A DNA stretch of 64,000 nt, from positions 310,001 through 374,000 of the forward strand of contig NZ_JAUSST010000004.1 in assembly GCF_030812415.1 (NCBI RefSeq), given 5' to 3'. This DNA comes from Paenibacillus harenae (GTDB lineage: Bacteria > Bacillota > Bacilli > Paenibacillales > Paenibacillaceae). A model generated the notes under the pieces. That model made no database searches and was not told the origin of the DNA. It saw only the letters and a list, made by a program, of their open reading frames with translations. The translations under genes and the position numbers were made by a program. Below are positions 15,974 to 24,697 of this stretch, in pieces; within the stretch, counting starts at the first letter, position 1; every line of letters begins with the position of its first letter.

Positions 15974-16759
15974 ATGCTGCACGTATCGCCCGATTCTTTA
16001 GTTTTGCAGCCTGCCTTTGCCAAGATCGTCTGCGAGCCTGGATGGCGCTGGGCAAGACGCGAGAAGCCGATACCTAATTACGATCTATTCTATGTATGGA
16101 GCGGCGAAGGGGAAGTGGAAATTAACGGTACGATCTACGAAGTGAGCAAAGGAAGCTGCTTCTTGTTCCGGCCCGGCGATTACACGAGCGCGACCCATAA
16201 TCCACAGAAGCCTCTCGTATTGACCTATATCCATTTCAAAGTGGACGAGGTTGTCGATCATGTGCCGGAGCGTCATCGGGTGCTTACGGATACGGTCGAT
16301 TTCGAATATATGCTCTCGCGATACGTTCGATTATTTCTCGTACAAACGTATGCGGCGGAAGAGGAAGCGAAGCTGGTGCTTAAACAGCTTATTATCCATC
16401 TTCTGCGCGAGGACAATGAGGCGCCGGTGGAGAAGAAAGCGAGCAATCAGTTGACGGAAGCCATTCACGAAATCGCCAACTACGTCCGCCAAAATCCGAG
16501 CATCGCGCACCGCGTCGAAGATTTGGCGATGCGCGCTCAGCTGTCGCCTAGATATTTTTCGATGAAATTCAAGGAAATGATCGGGATGTCCGTCCAGACG
16601 TATATGATTCGAACCCGAATCGAGCGCGCTCAGCATTTGCTTATGCACGCGGGCATGAACGTCACCGAGGTGGCCGACGCGCTCGGCTACCGCGATATTT
16701 TCTTCTTCAGCCGCCAGTTCAAGCAGTATACGGGCAGAAGTCCCTCGGAGATCCGTTAA
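15974..16759 (+). CDS. AraC-family transcriptional regulator with cupin sensor domain
   Basis: A 261-residue regulator. The N-terminal half is a cupin-like sensor (YDLFYVWSGEGEVEINGTIY, GSCFLFRPGDYTSA). The C-terminal 100 residues hold two helix-turn-helix motifs: VEDLAMRAQLSPRYFSMKFK and MNVTEVADALGYRDIFFFSR, with the family ending FKQYTGRSPSEIR. Such proteins in Paenibacillus often activate carbohydrate genes, but no sugar genes adjoin it, so the ligand and targets are unknown. GGGGGAGG precedes the ATG. A strong terminator follows. Confidence 0.92.
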   Translation: MLHVSPDSLVLQPAFAKIVCEPGWRWARREKPIPNYDLFYVWSGEGEVEINGTIYEVSKGSCFLFRPGDYTSATHNPQKPLVLTYIHFKVDEVVDHVPERHRVLTDTVDFEYMLSRYVRLFLVQTYAAEEEAKLVLKQLIIHLLREDNEAPVEKKASNQLTEAIHEIANYVRQNPSIAHRVEDLAMRAQLSPRYFSMKFKEMIGMSVQTYMIRTRIERAQHLLMHAGMNVTEVADALGYRDIFFFSRQFKQYTGRSPSEIR

Positions 16760-16803
16760 AGAGGCCGGACAAGCCGATAGTTACATTAGCGATAAAATAA
16801 CGA

Positions 16804-16855
16804 AGACTTCTTCCGCGTCGGCACTGGACGGCAAGGGAAGAAGTCTTTTTTTCTT
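16804..16855. terminator. Bidirectional terminator between AraC gene and psd
   Basis: AGACTTCTTCC (16804-16814) pairs with GGAAGAAGTCT (16836-16846), followed by a T-run on the plus strand. Confidence 0.8.
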
Positions 16856-16857
16856 TG

Positions 16858-17649
16858 CTATGGCTTCGGTAACAAACGCCCAAGACGCTCGCCCATCTTA
16901 ACCTTGAGGCCAACTTGCATATCGTCGCGAGGGATGAAGCTGTCATCCTCCATTAGCAGCACGACGGTCGAGCCGAAGGCGAAGTAGGCGAGCTCATCGC
17001 CCTTGACGACCTCGTCGAGCTGCGGCTCGACGTATTTGATGCTGCTGACGTTCATTGCGCCGACCTTTACGACCGCCGTCTCGCAGAACCCGTTTCGTAT
17101 GTAAGTAATGAGTCGTTCATTGCGGCTTAGCACTCTGCGCATATGGCGAAGTCCGAAGTCGTTCACCGGATAGACTTTGCCTGCTACATGCTCCCGCTCG
17201 ACGACCGTGCCCGTTACCGGCGTATGGATGCGATGATAATCGGTAGGACTTAAATACAAGACCATGTAATAGCCGCCCAGATAGGAGGCTGCGCGCGGCG
17301 AGCGGTTGAGCAGCTCCTCGACGGTATAATTTTGTCCTTTGACGTCCAGGATCGTCCCTTCGCGGATGGTGCCCGCTCCGGTGACGAGAGCATCGACGGG
17401 ACTGGCTACCTGATCCGGGTTGCTATCGATTTGTCTCATGCCGGCTTTCAGTCTCCGGGTGAAAAATTCATTCAACGTTCTATATTCAGTGAGGGGCTTC
17501 TCGGCTTCCTCGACCTTAATGCCGTACATGGATGCAAACCGGGCGATTAAATGGCGGCTGGCAGCCGACTGGGCGAATCCTCCGGTCAGCCGGGAAATCC
17601 ATTTGCGCGAGCTTAACTCTGTCATGGAACGAAGCAGCCATATCATCAT
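16858..17649 (-). CDS. psd: Phosphatidylserine decarboxylase proenzyme
   Basis: A 263-residue pyruvoyl enzyme that makes phosphatidylethanolamine from phosphatidylserine at the membrane. The self-cleavage site is FGSTVVLL near residues 224-231, where the Ser becomes the pyruvoyl group and the chain splits into beta and short alpha subunits. Other conserved parts are SPVDALVTGAG, YYMVLYLSPTDYHRIHTPV and GAMNVSSI. Length matches the short bacterial Psd of Bacillus. No pssA lies nearby, so synthesis of the substrate must be encoded elsewhere. Two adjacent ATGs (17649, 17646) are possible starts. Confidence 0.94.
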   Translation of the reverse strand: MMIWLLRSMTELSSRKWISRLTGGFAQSAASRHLIARFASMYGIKVEEAEKPLTEYRTLNEFFTRRLKAGMRQIDSNPDQVASPVDALVTGAGTIREGTILDVKGQNYTVEELLNRSPRAASYLGGYYMVLYLSPTDYHRIHTPVTGTVVEREHVAGKVYPVNDFGLRHMRRVLSRNERLITYIRNGFCETAVVKVGAMNVSSIKYVEPQLDEVVKGDELAYFAFGSTVVLLMEDDSFIPRDDMQVGLKVKMGERLGRLLPKP

Positions 17650-17818
17650 GCTTTTAACTTCACGTCCTTTCCTACAGGGCTTCTTAGTCTTTCAAAGCGC
17701 TTGCCCCCAAACAGTGTGACATATCCGAATCCAATTTACAATACGATAGGTTCATTATTTGCATAGGCGTTTATTCCATTGCCTTATCGCCAATGCTTGT
17801 CTGGAAGAGGTGATTATT

Positions 17819-18106
17819 ATGATGGTTTGGAGCGGTATCGGTCTTGCGGCAGGGACTGTCCTGCTTGGATGGCTTTGCGGAAAAAGCGCCAGCTGGAGAC
17901 GCCTATGCGATGGGCTGGCGGTTGTTGCTTTCTTCCTGTTCTTCGTCATTGCATCGTCGGCAGCGGCAAGCACGATTATGAGAGGCACCGTGTTCATGAC
18001 GGAGGTGCACCTTGTGCTCATTAATCCCGCCTTTCTGGCAAGCGGCGCTTATATTGGTCCTTATACGCTCTCGAAGCTCGCAAGCCGCTTATGGGTGAAA
18101 TCATAG
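17819..18106 (+). CDS. Small membrane protein of unknown function
   Basis: A 95-residue protein with two or three predicted membrane segments (GIGLAAGTVLLGWLCG; LAVVAFFLFFVIASSAAA; a weaker one near FLASGAYIGPYTL) and a basic loop. ATG 17819 is chosen because GAGGTGATT precedes it at good spacing; the open frame reaches back to 17759 without a ribosome site. I do not recognise the family. It lies alone between psd, which diverges from it, and the HAD gene downstream. Confidence 0.7.
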   Translation: MMVWSGIGLAAGTVLLGWLCGKSASWRRLCDGLAVVAFFLFFVIASSAAASTIMRGTVFMTEVHLVLINPAFLASGAYIGPYTLSKLASRLWVKS

Positions 18107-18179
18107 TGACCGGGTTGCGGGGCGCTCCTTCGCTTCGGTATGATAAGGTAAGTAACGGAACGGAGGCGACCAACGCATC

Positions 18180-18869
18180 ATGAGCGAGGATAAATTAACA
18201 AAGCCGGAAGCGATTATTTTCGATATGGATGGCACTTTATTCGAGACCGAAACGCTGCTTGTACGGGTCCATCAGCGGTTGTTCGAGACGCTCCGCGAGG
18301 AGAAGCTGTATTTAAACGAAACGCCGCCTGTCGATAAGCTGCTTAGCTGTCTAGGCATGCTGCTGGAAGACATCTGGCGTCAGATTATGCCGGATAGCTC
18401 CGAGGCTGCGAGAAGGCGGGCTGACGTGCTTATGCTTCAGTACGAACTGGAAGGGCTGGAGGCGGGGGAGGGTGAGCTTTACCCGTACGTGGAGCAGACG
18501 CTTGCAGCGCTGAAGGAGCGCGGCGTCAAGCTGTTCGTCGCAAGCAATGGGCTCGAGGCGTATGTGAAGGGCGTCGCGCTGCATAAAGGAATCGCGGCAT
18601 TATTCGATGGCCTGTACAGCGCCGGTGAATACGGCACATCCAGCAAGGTGGACCTTGTTGCCAAGCTGCTGAGCGATCATGGCGTTGGGCCGGCCTGGAT
18701 GGTCGGGGATCGCTCCTCGGATGTGGAGGCTGGCAAGGGCAACGGCTTGACGACGATCGGCTGCGCCTATGCGAGCTACGGCAAGCGGAACGAGTTGGAG
18801 GACGCGGACGTTCTTCTATCGGATTTTCGCGAATTGATCGATCGGTATGATCAGGCATCCATAAGCTAA
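18180..18869 (+). CDS. HAD-superfamily hydrolase
   Basis: A 229-residue phosphatase-like protein. Motif I is IIFDMDGTLFETE (residues 13-25) with the nucleophilic Asp, a helical cap follows, then VASNG (motif II), a lysine in SSKVDL (motif III) and MVGDRSSDVEAGKGNG (motif IV). The cap type and size resemble the PGP/beta-phosphoglucomutase/YrfG-like subfamily I. The natural phosphate ester cannot be inferred. GGAGGCG lies 12 nt before the ATG. A 24-bp perfect hairpin ends the unit. Confidence 0.88.
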   Translation: MSEDKLTKPEAIIFDMDGTLFETETLLVRVHQRLFETLREEKLYLNETPPVDKLLSCLGMLLEDIWRQIMPDSSEAARRRADVLMLQYELEGLEAGEGELYPYVEQTLAALKERGVKLFVASNGLEAYVKGVALHKGIAALFDGLYSAGEYGTSSKVDLVAKLLSDHGVGPAWMVGDRSSDVEAGKGNGLTTIGCAYASYGKRNELEDADVLLSDFRELIDRYDQASIS

Positions 18870-18882
18870 TCGGATACAAGAC

Positions 18883-18934
18883 AAATAACGGCCGTCCCGG
18901 CTGCGTAATAACGCAGCCGGGACGGCCGTTATTT
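18883..18934. terminator. 24-bp perfect hairpin between convergent genes
   Basis: Arms 18883-18906 and 18911-18934 are exact complements around AATA. AAAT and ATTT at the base give a short T-run in each direction, so it can serve the HAD gene and the acetyltransferase alike. Confidence 0.8.
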
Positions 18935-18977
18935 AGCGTAGAGCAGTGTCCTTTAAATCTGTGAATGAAGCTTTCTT

Positions 18978-19454
18978 TCAGACGCTGACCGGCGCTTCCG
19001 CGGAGGACGTTTTCTCGAAGCGCAGCGTCGGCTTGCCTGTCGGTCCTCGGTGCATAGATACGGCCTTCATGCCGAGCTTGAAGCAAATCGCCATGCTGGC
19101 GGTGTTGTCGGCTGCGACGTTGCATGTCATCGAACCGAGCCGTCCAATCATCGCTTCTACGATTTTGGCGCCGATGCCCAGTCCTCGCGCATCGGGATGC
19201 ACGACGACCAGGCTGCCTCCTTCGCCGCGATCGGCAGCGAAGCCGAAGCCGACGATGCGGTTCCCGTGCGTCGCAACGACGATGACCGCTCCGAAGACGC
19301 CGTGCGCGTCCGCAGCGAGGAAACGATCGTCCAACGTGCGCAGCGCATGCATTGTCGCAACGGCAAGCCGCTTATCGCCGAAGCGAAGGGCGAAGCCGAT
19401 CAGTCTCTTCTTCTCGGAACGCCATCTGCCCTGCGTAAGCAGCTCTAGGTCCAT
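18978..19454 (-). CDS. GNAT-family N-acetyltransferase
   Basis: A 158-residue acetyltransferase. The acetyl-CoA pyrophosphate loop is RGLGIGAKIVEAMI (near residue 90), preceded by the beta strand SLVVVHPDA and followed by CNVAADNTASMAICFKLGM, the usual last strand and helix. The substrate is unknown. The ATG at 19454 lies 2 nt after the stop of the YheC/YheD gene upstream, with GAGG close by, so it is the last gene of the five-gene spore-coat-type operon. That position suggests a role in spore or coat modification, but this is inference from context only. Confidence 0.88.
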   Translation of the reverse strand: MDLELLTQGRWRSEKKRLIGFALRFGDKRLAVATMHALRTLDDRFLAADAHGVFGAVIVVATHGNRIVGFGFAADRGEGGSLVVVHPDARGLGIGAKIVEAMIGRLGSMTCNVAADNTASMAICFKLGMKAVSMHRGPTGKPTLRFEKTSSAEAPVSV

Positions 19455-19456
19455 CG

Positions 19457-20611
19457 TTACATGCCTCCCGCCTTGCTCGATTTTTTCCTAGCCAGATAGG
19501 AGCTGTAATGAAATATGCGCTCCAATGACTTCTGCCTGATATGCGGCTCGTCGAACTTCATAGGTTTCGAGTTCGCTTCGAAGAACCAAATGCTTCCTTC
19601 GCTATCGATACCCAGATCCATCGACATCTCCCCGAGCAAATATTTCGATGCCCGCTCGATCTGCTTGGCGATGAGGATGGCGGTGTTTCTCGCTTTTATT
19701 AACAGCTTACGCGCGTTATCCTCATTAAATGTATATACGAGAAGCTTCTCCGGATCTTCGATCATGCCACCGCGCGGCACATGCGTCGTGATGCTCGAGC
19801 TGCCCGCGATACGGGCGCCGATGCCGGTAATGTCCCATTGGCCGCGGCTATTCTTCTGCACGAGAACACGCAGATCGTATTGGCGATCGTTGAAGGAGGC
19901 GAGCTTGATGCCTTGCTGGGCAATGTAGGCTTCTCCGCCGCTTTCCTTCTGAATCCGGCTCCATAGCTTCGTAATCGAGCTGCAGTTGTAAGTGGAGCTT
20001 TTCTTGCTCTCTTGTATTTTCAACCGATACGGAAGCCCCTTCGCGGCTTGGAACGTGATCGTCATAATGCCTTTGCCGGCTTTGCCGCTCTCAGGTTTCA
20101 AGTAAATATAGGAATACTTCTCCATCATGCGGCCTAAGCTCGAGAGCGACATCAGCTTGCGGGTCGTGGGGATGAAGGGCTTGGTGAACTTGGAGTCGCG
20201 AAGCCATTCGAACATCTCCCATTTGTTGAAGAACGAAGGATTGAACAGCTTGACGCGAGGGTGCTTCTGACAGGCTGCGATCTTCTGCTTGACGGCCGGA
20301 ATCATCTCGTCCTCGCGATGCGGAATGCGATTGTAGATAATATCGGGGAACGGCAGCAGCCGCGGCAGCCAGCTCTCCGATTCCTCGTTGTACACATAAC
20401 CGTTCAGGTTGCTCCGGGTTAACAGCAAGTTTTTCACTGTCACGACGTAGACGATGAACCCCATTCCTTGACCCATGCGAATAATATCGATGAAGTTATG
20501 GCGATTGCCCCGGAAGATCTGAGTGTCGTCATCGATGGTCAGTATGGCGAGTACCGTTCTGCCGGCGCGAAGCTCTCTGATGTCCGTCTCATCCGGAAGC
20601 AAGCTCTCCAT
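19457..20611 (-). CDS. YheC/YheD-family ATP-grasp protein, copy 4 (384 aa)
   Basis: Member of the YheC/YheD family, ATP-grasp proteins associated with the spore coat in Bacillus. After a short N-terminal domain (TVLAILTIDDDTQIF) come LPFPDIIYNRIP, the ATP-binding loop YLKPESGKAGKGIMTI (about residue 170), the QQGIKLASF and DLRVLVQKN segments, and the Mg-binding end MDLGIDSEGSIWFFEANSKP. It lacks the N-terminal beta domain seen in copies 1 and 3. TAATG overlaps the previous stop, with GGAGGT just upstream. The four copies have diverged clearly in sequence, so this is old duplication. Confidence 0.9.
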   Translation of the reverse strand: MESLLPDETDIRELRAGRTVLAILTIDDDTQIFRGNRHNFIDIIRMGQGMGFIVYVVTVKNLLLTRSNLNGYVYNEESESWLPRLLPFPDIIYNRIPHREDEMIPAVKQKIAACQKHPRVKLFNPSFFNKWEMFEWLRDSKFTKPFIPTTRKLMSLSSLGRMMEKYSYIYLKPESGKAGKGIMTITFQAAKGLPYRLKIQESKKSSTYNCSSITKLWSRIQKESGGEAYIAQQGIKLASFNDRQYDLRVLVQKNSRGQWDITGIGARIAGSSSITTHVPRGGMIEDPEKLLVYTFNEDNARKLLIKARNTAILIAKQIERASKYLLGEMSMDLGIDSEGSIWFFEANSKPMKFDEPHIRQKSLERIFHYSSYLARKKSSKAGGM

Positions 20612-21984
20612 TAGCCATTACCTCCTTGGAAGCGGCTAAGATACATACAATGCTCCAAAATGAACGATACCGAAGCGCGGCCTTCCGACCGAAGCGCCGG
20701 ATGCTTATAGATGGACCGGCCCGGCTTAGCGTTCGCCTCGAACATCCATACTTCACCGTCCTTGTCGATGCCAAGGTCGAGTCCGAGTTCGCCTAGACGA
20801 TGAGGGTAATTGCGTTCGATGGCTTCAGACAGTTTGATCGCGACGCTCTTTGCTTTGTCCAGCACGGCATCGGCTTGCCCGCCGAACGTTCGGCTAAGCG
20901 CTTGTTCCGGCGTCATAAGTTGTCCGCCGTTCTTCACATGGGTCGTAACGCTGCCCCGGCCGGCCTTCTTCGCCCCGATACCTGCGGGGACCCATTCGTT
21001 CTTGCCGTTCTTGTGCATGTGGAAGCGGAAGTCGAGCGGGCAGCTGTCGATCTCTACGAGCCGGATTCCTTGTTGAACGACATACTGATTAAGCGTGTTG
21101 CCATGCCGGGCTTGCAGCATGCGCATTAGGCCGGTGAAGTTCGGGAAGCGCAGCAGGACGTTCTCCCTGCCCTTGCGGTAACGAACGAAATAACCCCGCT
21201 TAGGATGGTAGGTCAGCCGATAGATGCCAACCCCGAGACTGCCCGCCGTCGGCTTGAAATAGAGAAACTGATGCTTCTCGAGCATCTCCTTCATCTTCTC
21301 CGACGTCGGATTCGATACCGATTCAGGCAAATGGTGCAGAGCTTCGGGATCGTTTTCGAGCAGCTTATACACATCGGATTTATTGAAGAAGCTCCAGTTA
21401 AAGAAAGGGATTTTCCGTCTTACGAACTTCTCCCGAAGCGAGCTGATCGACGTTGAGAACTCCGCCTTGCGGTTCGGCAAACGGTTATAGACGACATCGG
21501 GAAGCGGAACGACCTTGCGATACCAGCCCCCTTGCGGGCTCAGGAAATAGCCGTTGACGGTCTCGAGCTGCCAATTGATGTCGCTTGGCGTGAAGCCGAA
21601 TAAATATGCTTTATGCTCGCCCATGCGAATAATTTGTTTAATGAAATTCGTGCGCCCGCCGAACGGATTGCTCTCGGAACGGAGGCCCGAGTCGCTTAAT
21701 ATGCCGACGAGCGGCCCGATCTGTACTTCGTTCTCGCCGCTGTTCAGAACGTAAACGTTGCCGGACTTCGGCACTTTAATCAATTGCCTTACGCCAGCGG
21801 ACAGGTAGAGATGGTTGCCCGAGCGCTTGAGCGATCGGAGCTCGGTCGTAATGACTTCGTTGCCTAGTTTGAGATGGATCGATTTTTTGCCGGCCAGCTT
21901 AAGCTGCTTGAGCAACGGGCTGGACAAATAAATGACTTTATCGGACTGCGGGGAAAAGTGAACATTACACGTTGTCAAACTCAT
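20611..21984 (-). CDS. YheC/YheD-family ATP-grasp protein, copy 3 (457 aa)
   Basis: A longer family member. Residues 1-95 form an extra beta-rich domain (VIYLSSPLLKQLKL, IHLKLGNEVITTELRSL), followed by the core: QIGPLVGILSDSG, VPLPDVVYNRLPNRK, YFKPTAGSLGVGIYRLTY near residue 245, QYVVQQGIRLVEI and LGLDLGIDKDGEVWMFEANA. AKPGRSIY replaces the SKPSK/SKPGR ending of its sisters. The ATG overlaps the stop of copy 2 (ATGA at 21981-21984) and AGGAGG lies before it. The N-terminal domain pairs it with copy 1. It probably ligates or binds a small molecule in an ATP-dependent way; the reaction is unknown. Confidence 0.9.
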   Translation of the reverse strand: MSLTTCNVHFSPQSDKVIYLSSPLLKQLKLAGKKSIHLKLGNEVITTELRSLKRSGNHLYLSAGVRQLIKVPKSGNVYVLNSGENEVQIGPLVGILSDSGLRSESNPFGGRTNFIKQIIRMGEHKAYLFGFTPSDINWQLETVNGYFLSPQGGWYRKVVPLPDVVYNRLPNRKAEFSTSISSLREKFVRRKIPFFNWSFFNKSDVYKLLENDPEALHHLPESVSNPTSEKMKEMLEKHQFLYFKPTAGSLGVGIYRLTYHPKRGYFVRYRKGRENVLLRFPNFTGLMRMLQARHGNTLNQYVVQQGIRLVEIDSCPLDFRFHMHKNGKNEWVPAGIGAKKAGRGSVTTHVKNGGQLMTPEQALSRTFGGQADAVLDKAKSVAIKLSEAIERNYPHRLGELGLDLGIDKDGEVWMFEANAKPGRSIYKHPALRSEGRASVSFILEHCMYLSRFQGGNG

Positions 21985-23243
21985 CGATGAACCTCCTGAA
22001 CGTTGAAAGGCCGTTGCCGCTTATCATCCCGCGCTTGTCGGCCGTTTGCGGATTCATGGACTGCCGCTGTAGCATATAATCGTCTCGCGATAAACCTAGC
22101 GTATAAGAGGGGACGTTCAATGGAATGTCGCCCGGCGTCATCGTCGCCGATTAAACGGAACGAGGCGCGGCCCGGCTTCGAATTCGCTTCAAGCAGCCAT
22201 AACCGGCCATCTGGCTCAATGCCAAAATCAAAGCCAAGCTCCGCGAATCTGCCGAAGCGGCTTTCGAGCTGCTCTGCTGCCTGCTCACTTATCATATGGA
22301 TGTGTTCTAGCAAACGTTCGGCGTGCGGCTTGCCATAGTTGGCTTCAAGCAAGCTTAGCGGCGGCAATGCGCCGCCTCCGCCATGCAAATTGGATGTTAG
22401 CCCGCCTTGGGCGCCCCGGCGTGCGGCTATGCCGGACAAACGCCAAAGGCCTTGCTCGTTCTTCTGCAGCAGGGCTCTAATGTCGAAGGGCATGCCTTCC
22501 TTGTCGCTTAGCGGCAAGTAGGGCTGCACGATATAAGGTATGCGGTTAATGGCGCGCTCCACCCATTGCTTCCAGTTAAGACCAGGGGAGAACGCTTTGG
22601 TAAAAATCATATTGCTCCGCGTTCGTCCATGTATATGCACCCGATTGTCTTCTGAATTCACTTTCATATGAATGACGCCAAGCCCGTGCATGCCGGCCTC
22701 CGGCTTAAGCACAAGGCCCGCGGGATAGGATTCAAGCAGCGGCTCCAGCTGGGAGGCGGATCTATAGGGCAGCGTAGCGGGGAGATAAGCCGTCAGCCTC
22801 TCGTCTTGCTTAAGCGCATCATAGACATTCAGCTTGGCGGGCAAGCTGCTGTTAAGAAGGATATGCGGCTTTTCTTCTTTTATTTGGGTTAAAACATCGC
22901 GACTGTTTCGCCGCTTGTTCGAATCGGTGAAGAATCGCCGGTCATAGACGACATCGGGAAGCGGGCATGGCCGCCGAAGCCATCTGCCGCCTTGCCATTG
23001 ATACCCGAACAACTCACGAGTGCGGGGCTGCCAGCTCTCTGCCGTGAATACATAAAGGATCATACGTAGACGCTTGGCGGCTAAGCCAAGCTGACGATAG
23101 AAGGACGATTCAGGCAAGCGAGGCTCTTGTTCGTCGGCGGAGATGATCGATGCGACATAGATTCCGATAACGATAATCGGCAGGCTCATGGTCAATTTAT
23201 TATTCAAATTCATATTCATGTTCATATTCATGTTCATGTTCAT
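21981..23243 (-). CDS. YheC/YheD-family ATP-grasp protein, copy 2 (420 aa), with Met-Asn repeat start
   Basis: The protein opens with alternating Met and Asn residues encoded by six ATGAAY hexamers, then SLPIIVIGIYVASII begins the family domain. Core motifs follow: CPLPDVVYDRRF, VLKPEAGMHGLGVIHMKV near residue 195, PYIVQPYLPLS, FDIRALLQKNEQG and LGFDFGIEPDGRLWLLEANS. The C-terminus is about 40 residues longer than its neighbours and basic (ANGRQARDDKRQRPF). GGAGG lies 5 nt before the first ATG (23243), so the ribosome could also use later repeat ATGs. No long N-terminal beta domain is present, as in copy 4. Confidence 0.88.
   Translation of the reverse strand: MNMNMNMNMNMNLNNKLTMSLPIIVIGIYVASIISADEQEPRLPESSFYRQLGLAAKRLRMILYVFTAESWQPRTRELFGYQWQGGRWLRRPCPLPDVVYDRRFFTDSNKRRNSRDVLTQIKEEKPHILLNSSLPAKLNVYDALKQDERLTAYLPATLPYRSASQLEPLLESYPAGLVLKPEAGMHGLGVIHMKVNSEDNRVHIHGRTRSNMIFTKAFSPGLNWKQWVERAINRIPYIVQPYLPLSDKEGMPFDIRALLQKNEQGLWRLSGIAARRGAQGGLTSNLHGGGGALPPLSLLEANYGKPHAERLLEHIHMISEQAAEQLESRFGRFAELGFDFGIEPDGRLWLLEANSKPGRASFRLIGDDDAGRHSIERPLLYARFIARRLYATAAVHESANGRQARDDKRQRPFNVQEVHR
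23206..23243 (-). repeat. (ATGAAY)6 hexanucleotide repeat spanning the start codon
   Basis: Six tandem copies of ATGAAC/ATGAAT followed by TTGAAT. Each unit keeps the frame and provides a new ATG 6 nt farther from the Shine-Dalgarno. Changes in copy number would shift start spacing without a frameshift. Confidence 0.85.
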
Positions 23244-23254
23244 GGCAGCCTCCG

Positions 23255-24628
23255 TCAGAAGCCCGACAAAAAACGGGAATATTGGATAAGCGCAAGCACG
23301 GAAGGGCGTATTTTGTTATCGTTAAGAGGGGTATTGTCGTTTTTGGACGGCTTGGAGTTGACCTCGAGCAGCCAAACGCGGCCATTCGTATCCATCGCCA
23401 GATCGATGCCGAGCTCGCCGAAATGGGCGGGAATTTGCGCATCGACGCCTTTGGCAATATGGAGCGCCGCTTGCCGCAGCCTCACAGAGGCTTCATGCTT
23501 GTTAATCCCGTTCTGCAGGTTGGATTTGCCGATCGCCTCAGCCGCCGTGCTAAGCGTTCCGCCACGGGCTAGATTGGATACGAAGTGCTGATCGCCCGCC
23601 GTACGGGCGACGATGGAGGTAATCGCCCATTTGCCCTTTGCGTTCTTCTGCACGAGCGCGCGGAAGTCGACGGGCCGCTTCTGAATTTCGATGAGCTGCA
23701 AACCTTGCTGAATCTGATAACGGATCGTCTTCATCTTGGTAGAGATCGTAGAGAAAAGCTTCTCCAAGGTATTGAACATTTGTTTGCGGCTGCCGCTTGC
23801 CGTCGCGAACATCGCCAAATAGCCGTTATTCGATTCCGCGCGCGTAATGCGGATTATGCCTTTGCCCAAGCTTCCGCGAATCGGCTTAAGGAAGACGCTG
23901 TTATACCGGGAGCACATCGCATTCAGCATCGTGTAATTGCGAAGCAGATGAGATTCCGGCAAGTAGCGGGCAACGGTCTCGTCTTTCTTTAGCGCATCGA
24001 ACACTTCCGCCTTATCGAGAAACTTCTCGTTGAAGACGACGGTCGTATGCTGAAGTTTTACTTCCTTAAGGAAATGTTGTACGCTGGGTCTGCTCTCCAT
24101 TTTTCTCGATGTAATGCGGTTGTTGACGACATCGGGCATAGGCATGGAGGTCTTCTTCCACCCACCCGCGAATACCCAGCCGCTTACGGAGGTCATGTCG
24201 CCAAGCTGGTTCGGGGTGAAGAAGTAGACGTACGCGCCTTGCTCCGCGCAAGCCTGGGCGAGCTCCCGGCAAAACATCGAAATCGAGCCGAACGGCTTAT
24301 CCGGCATGTTCGGATAATCGCGGCTGACCAGCACGCCGATCAACGGGCCAAGCACGACGGAGGACGTATCCTCCTTGTAGCGCACGCCCAATGTAGCGTT
24401 CTGATCGATGCCCATCTTCTTGGCAAGGCTTTGGCTCACTCGCATCCCTTCGAACTTGGCGATCGGGATCGCCTTGACGTTACGGCTGAACGAACCGAAT
24501 CGGAGCGTAATATGCTGGCCCTGCGGAATCCGGAGCTGCTTCATCTGAGCTTCGCCCAGCATGAGCGTATCCTCCGGCAGCATGCCAGAGCTTATCACCT
24601 GTACGGCTACTTTCGATTTGAGCATCAT
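23255..24628 (-). CDS. YheC/YheD-family ATP-grasp protein, copy 1 (457 aa)
   Basis: First gene of the five-gene minus-strand unit. An N-terminal beta-rich domain (about 1-100; MKQLRIPQGQHITLRFG) is followed by VLGPLIGVLVSRDY, MPMPDVVNNRITSRK, the ATP loop VFLKPIRGSLGKGIIRITR near residue 250, QQGLQLIEI, DFRALVQKN and LGIDLAMDTNGRVWLLEVNS. The start is set at ATG 24628 (or the adjacent 24625) because GGAAGGAGC directly precedes them; the frame is open to 24688 without a ribosome site. A sigma-K-like promoter lies about 70 bp upstream. Bacillus has one yheC and one yheD next to yheA, and the yheA-like gene here diverges from this copy. Confidence 0.9.
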   Translation of the reverse strand: MMLKSKVAVQVISSGMLPEDTLMLGEAQMKQLRIPQGQHITLRFGSFSRNVKAIPIAKFEGMRVSQSLAKKMGIDQNATLGVRYKEDTSSVVLGPLIGVLVSRDYPNMPDKPFGSISMFCRELAQACAEQGAYVYFFTPNQLGDMTSVSGWVFAGGWKKTSMPMPDVVNNRITSRKMESRPSVQHFLKEVKLQHTTVVFNEKFLDKAEVFDALKKDETVARYLPESHLLRNYTMLNAMCSRYNSVFLKPIRGSLGKGIIRITRAESNNGYLAMFATASGSRKQMFNTLEKLFSTISTKMKTIRYQIQQGLQLIEIQKRPVDFRALVQKNAKGKWAITSIVARTAGDQHFVSNLARGGTLSTAAEAIGKSNLQNGINKHEASVRLRQAALHIAKGVDAQIPAHFGELGIDLAMDTNGRVWLLEVNSKPSKNDNTPLNDNKIRPSVLALIQYSRFLSGF

Positions 24629-24697
24629 AAAGCTCCTTCCAAACAGGAGGATGACGATTGGATGGGAACGAAAATAGGTGTTTTGCACGAATTAATT

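Noticed and set aside
19457..24628. Possible lanthipeptide or peptide-ligase biosynthetic cluster based on ATP-grasp genes
   Set aside because: The motifs are those of YheC/YheD, and no precursor peptide, transporter or cyclase gene is present.
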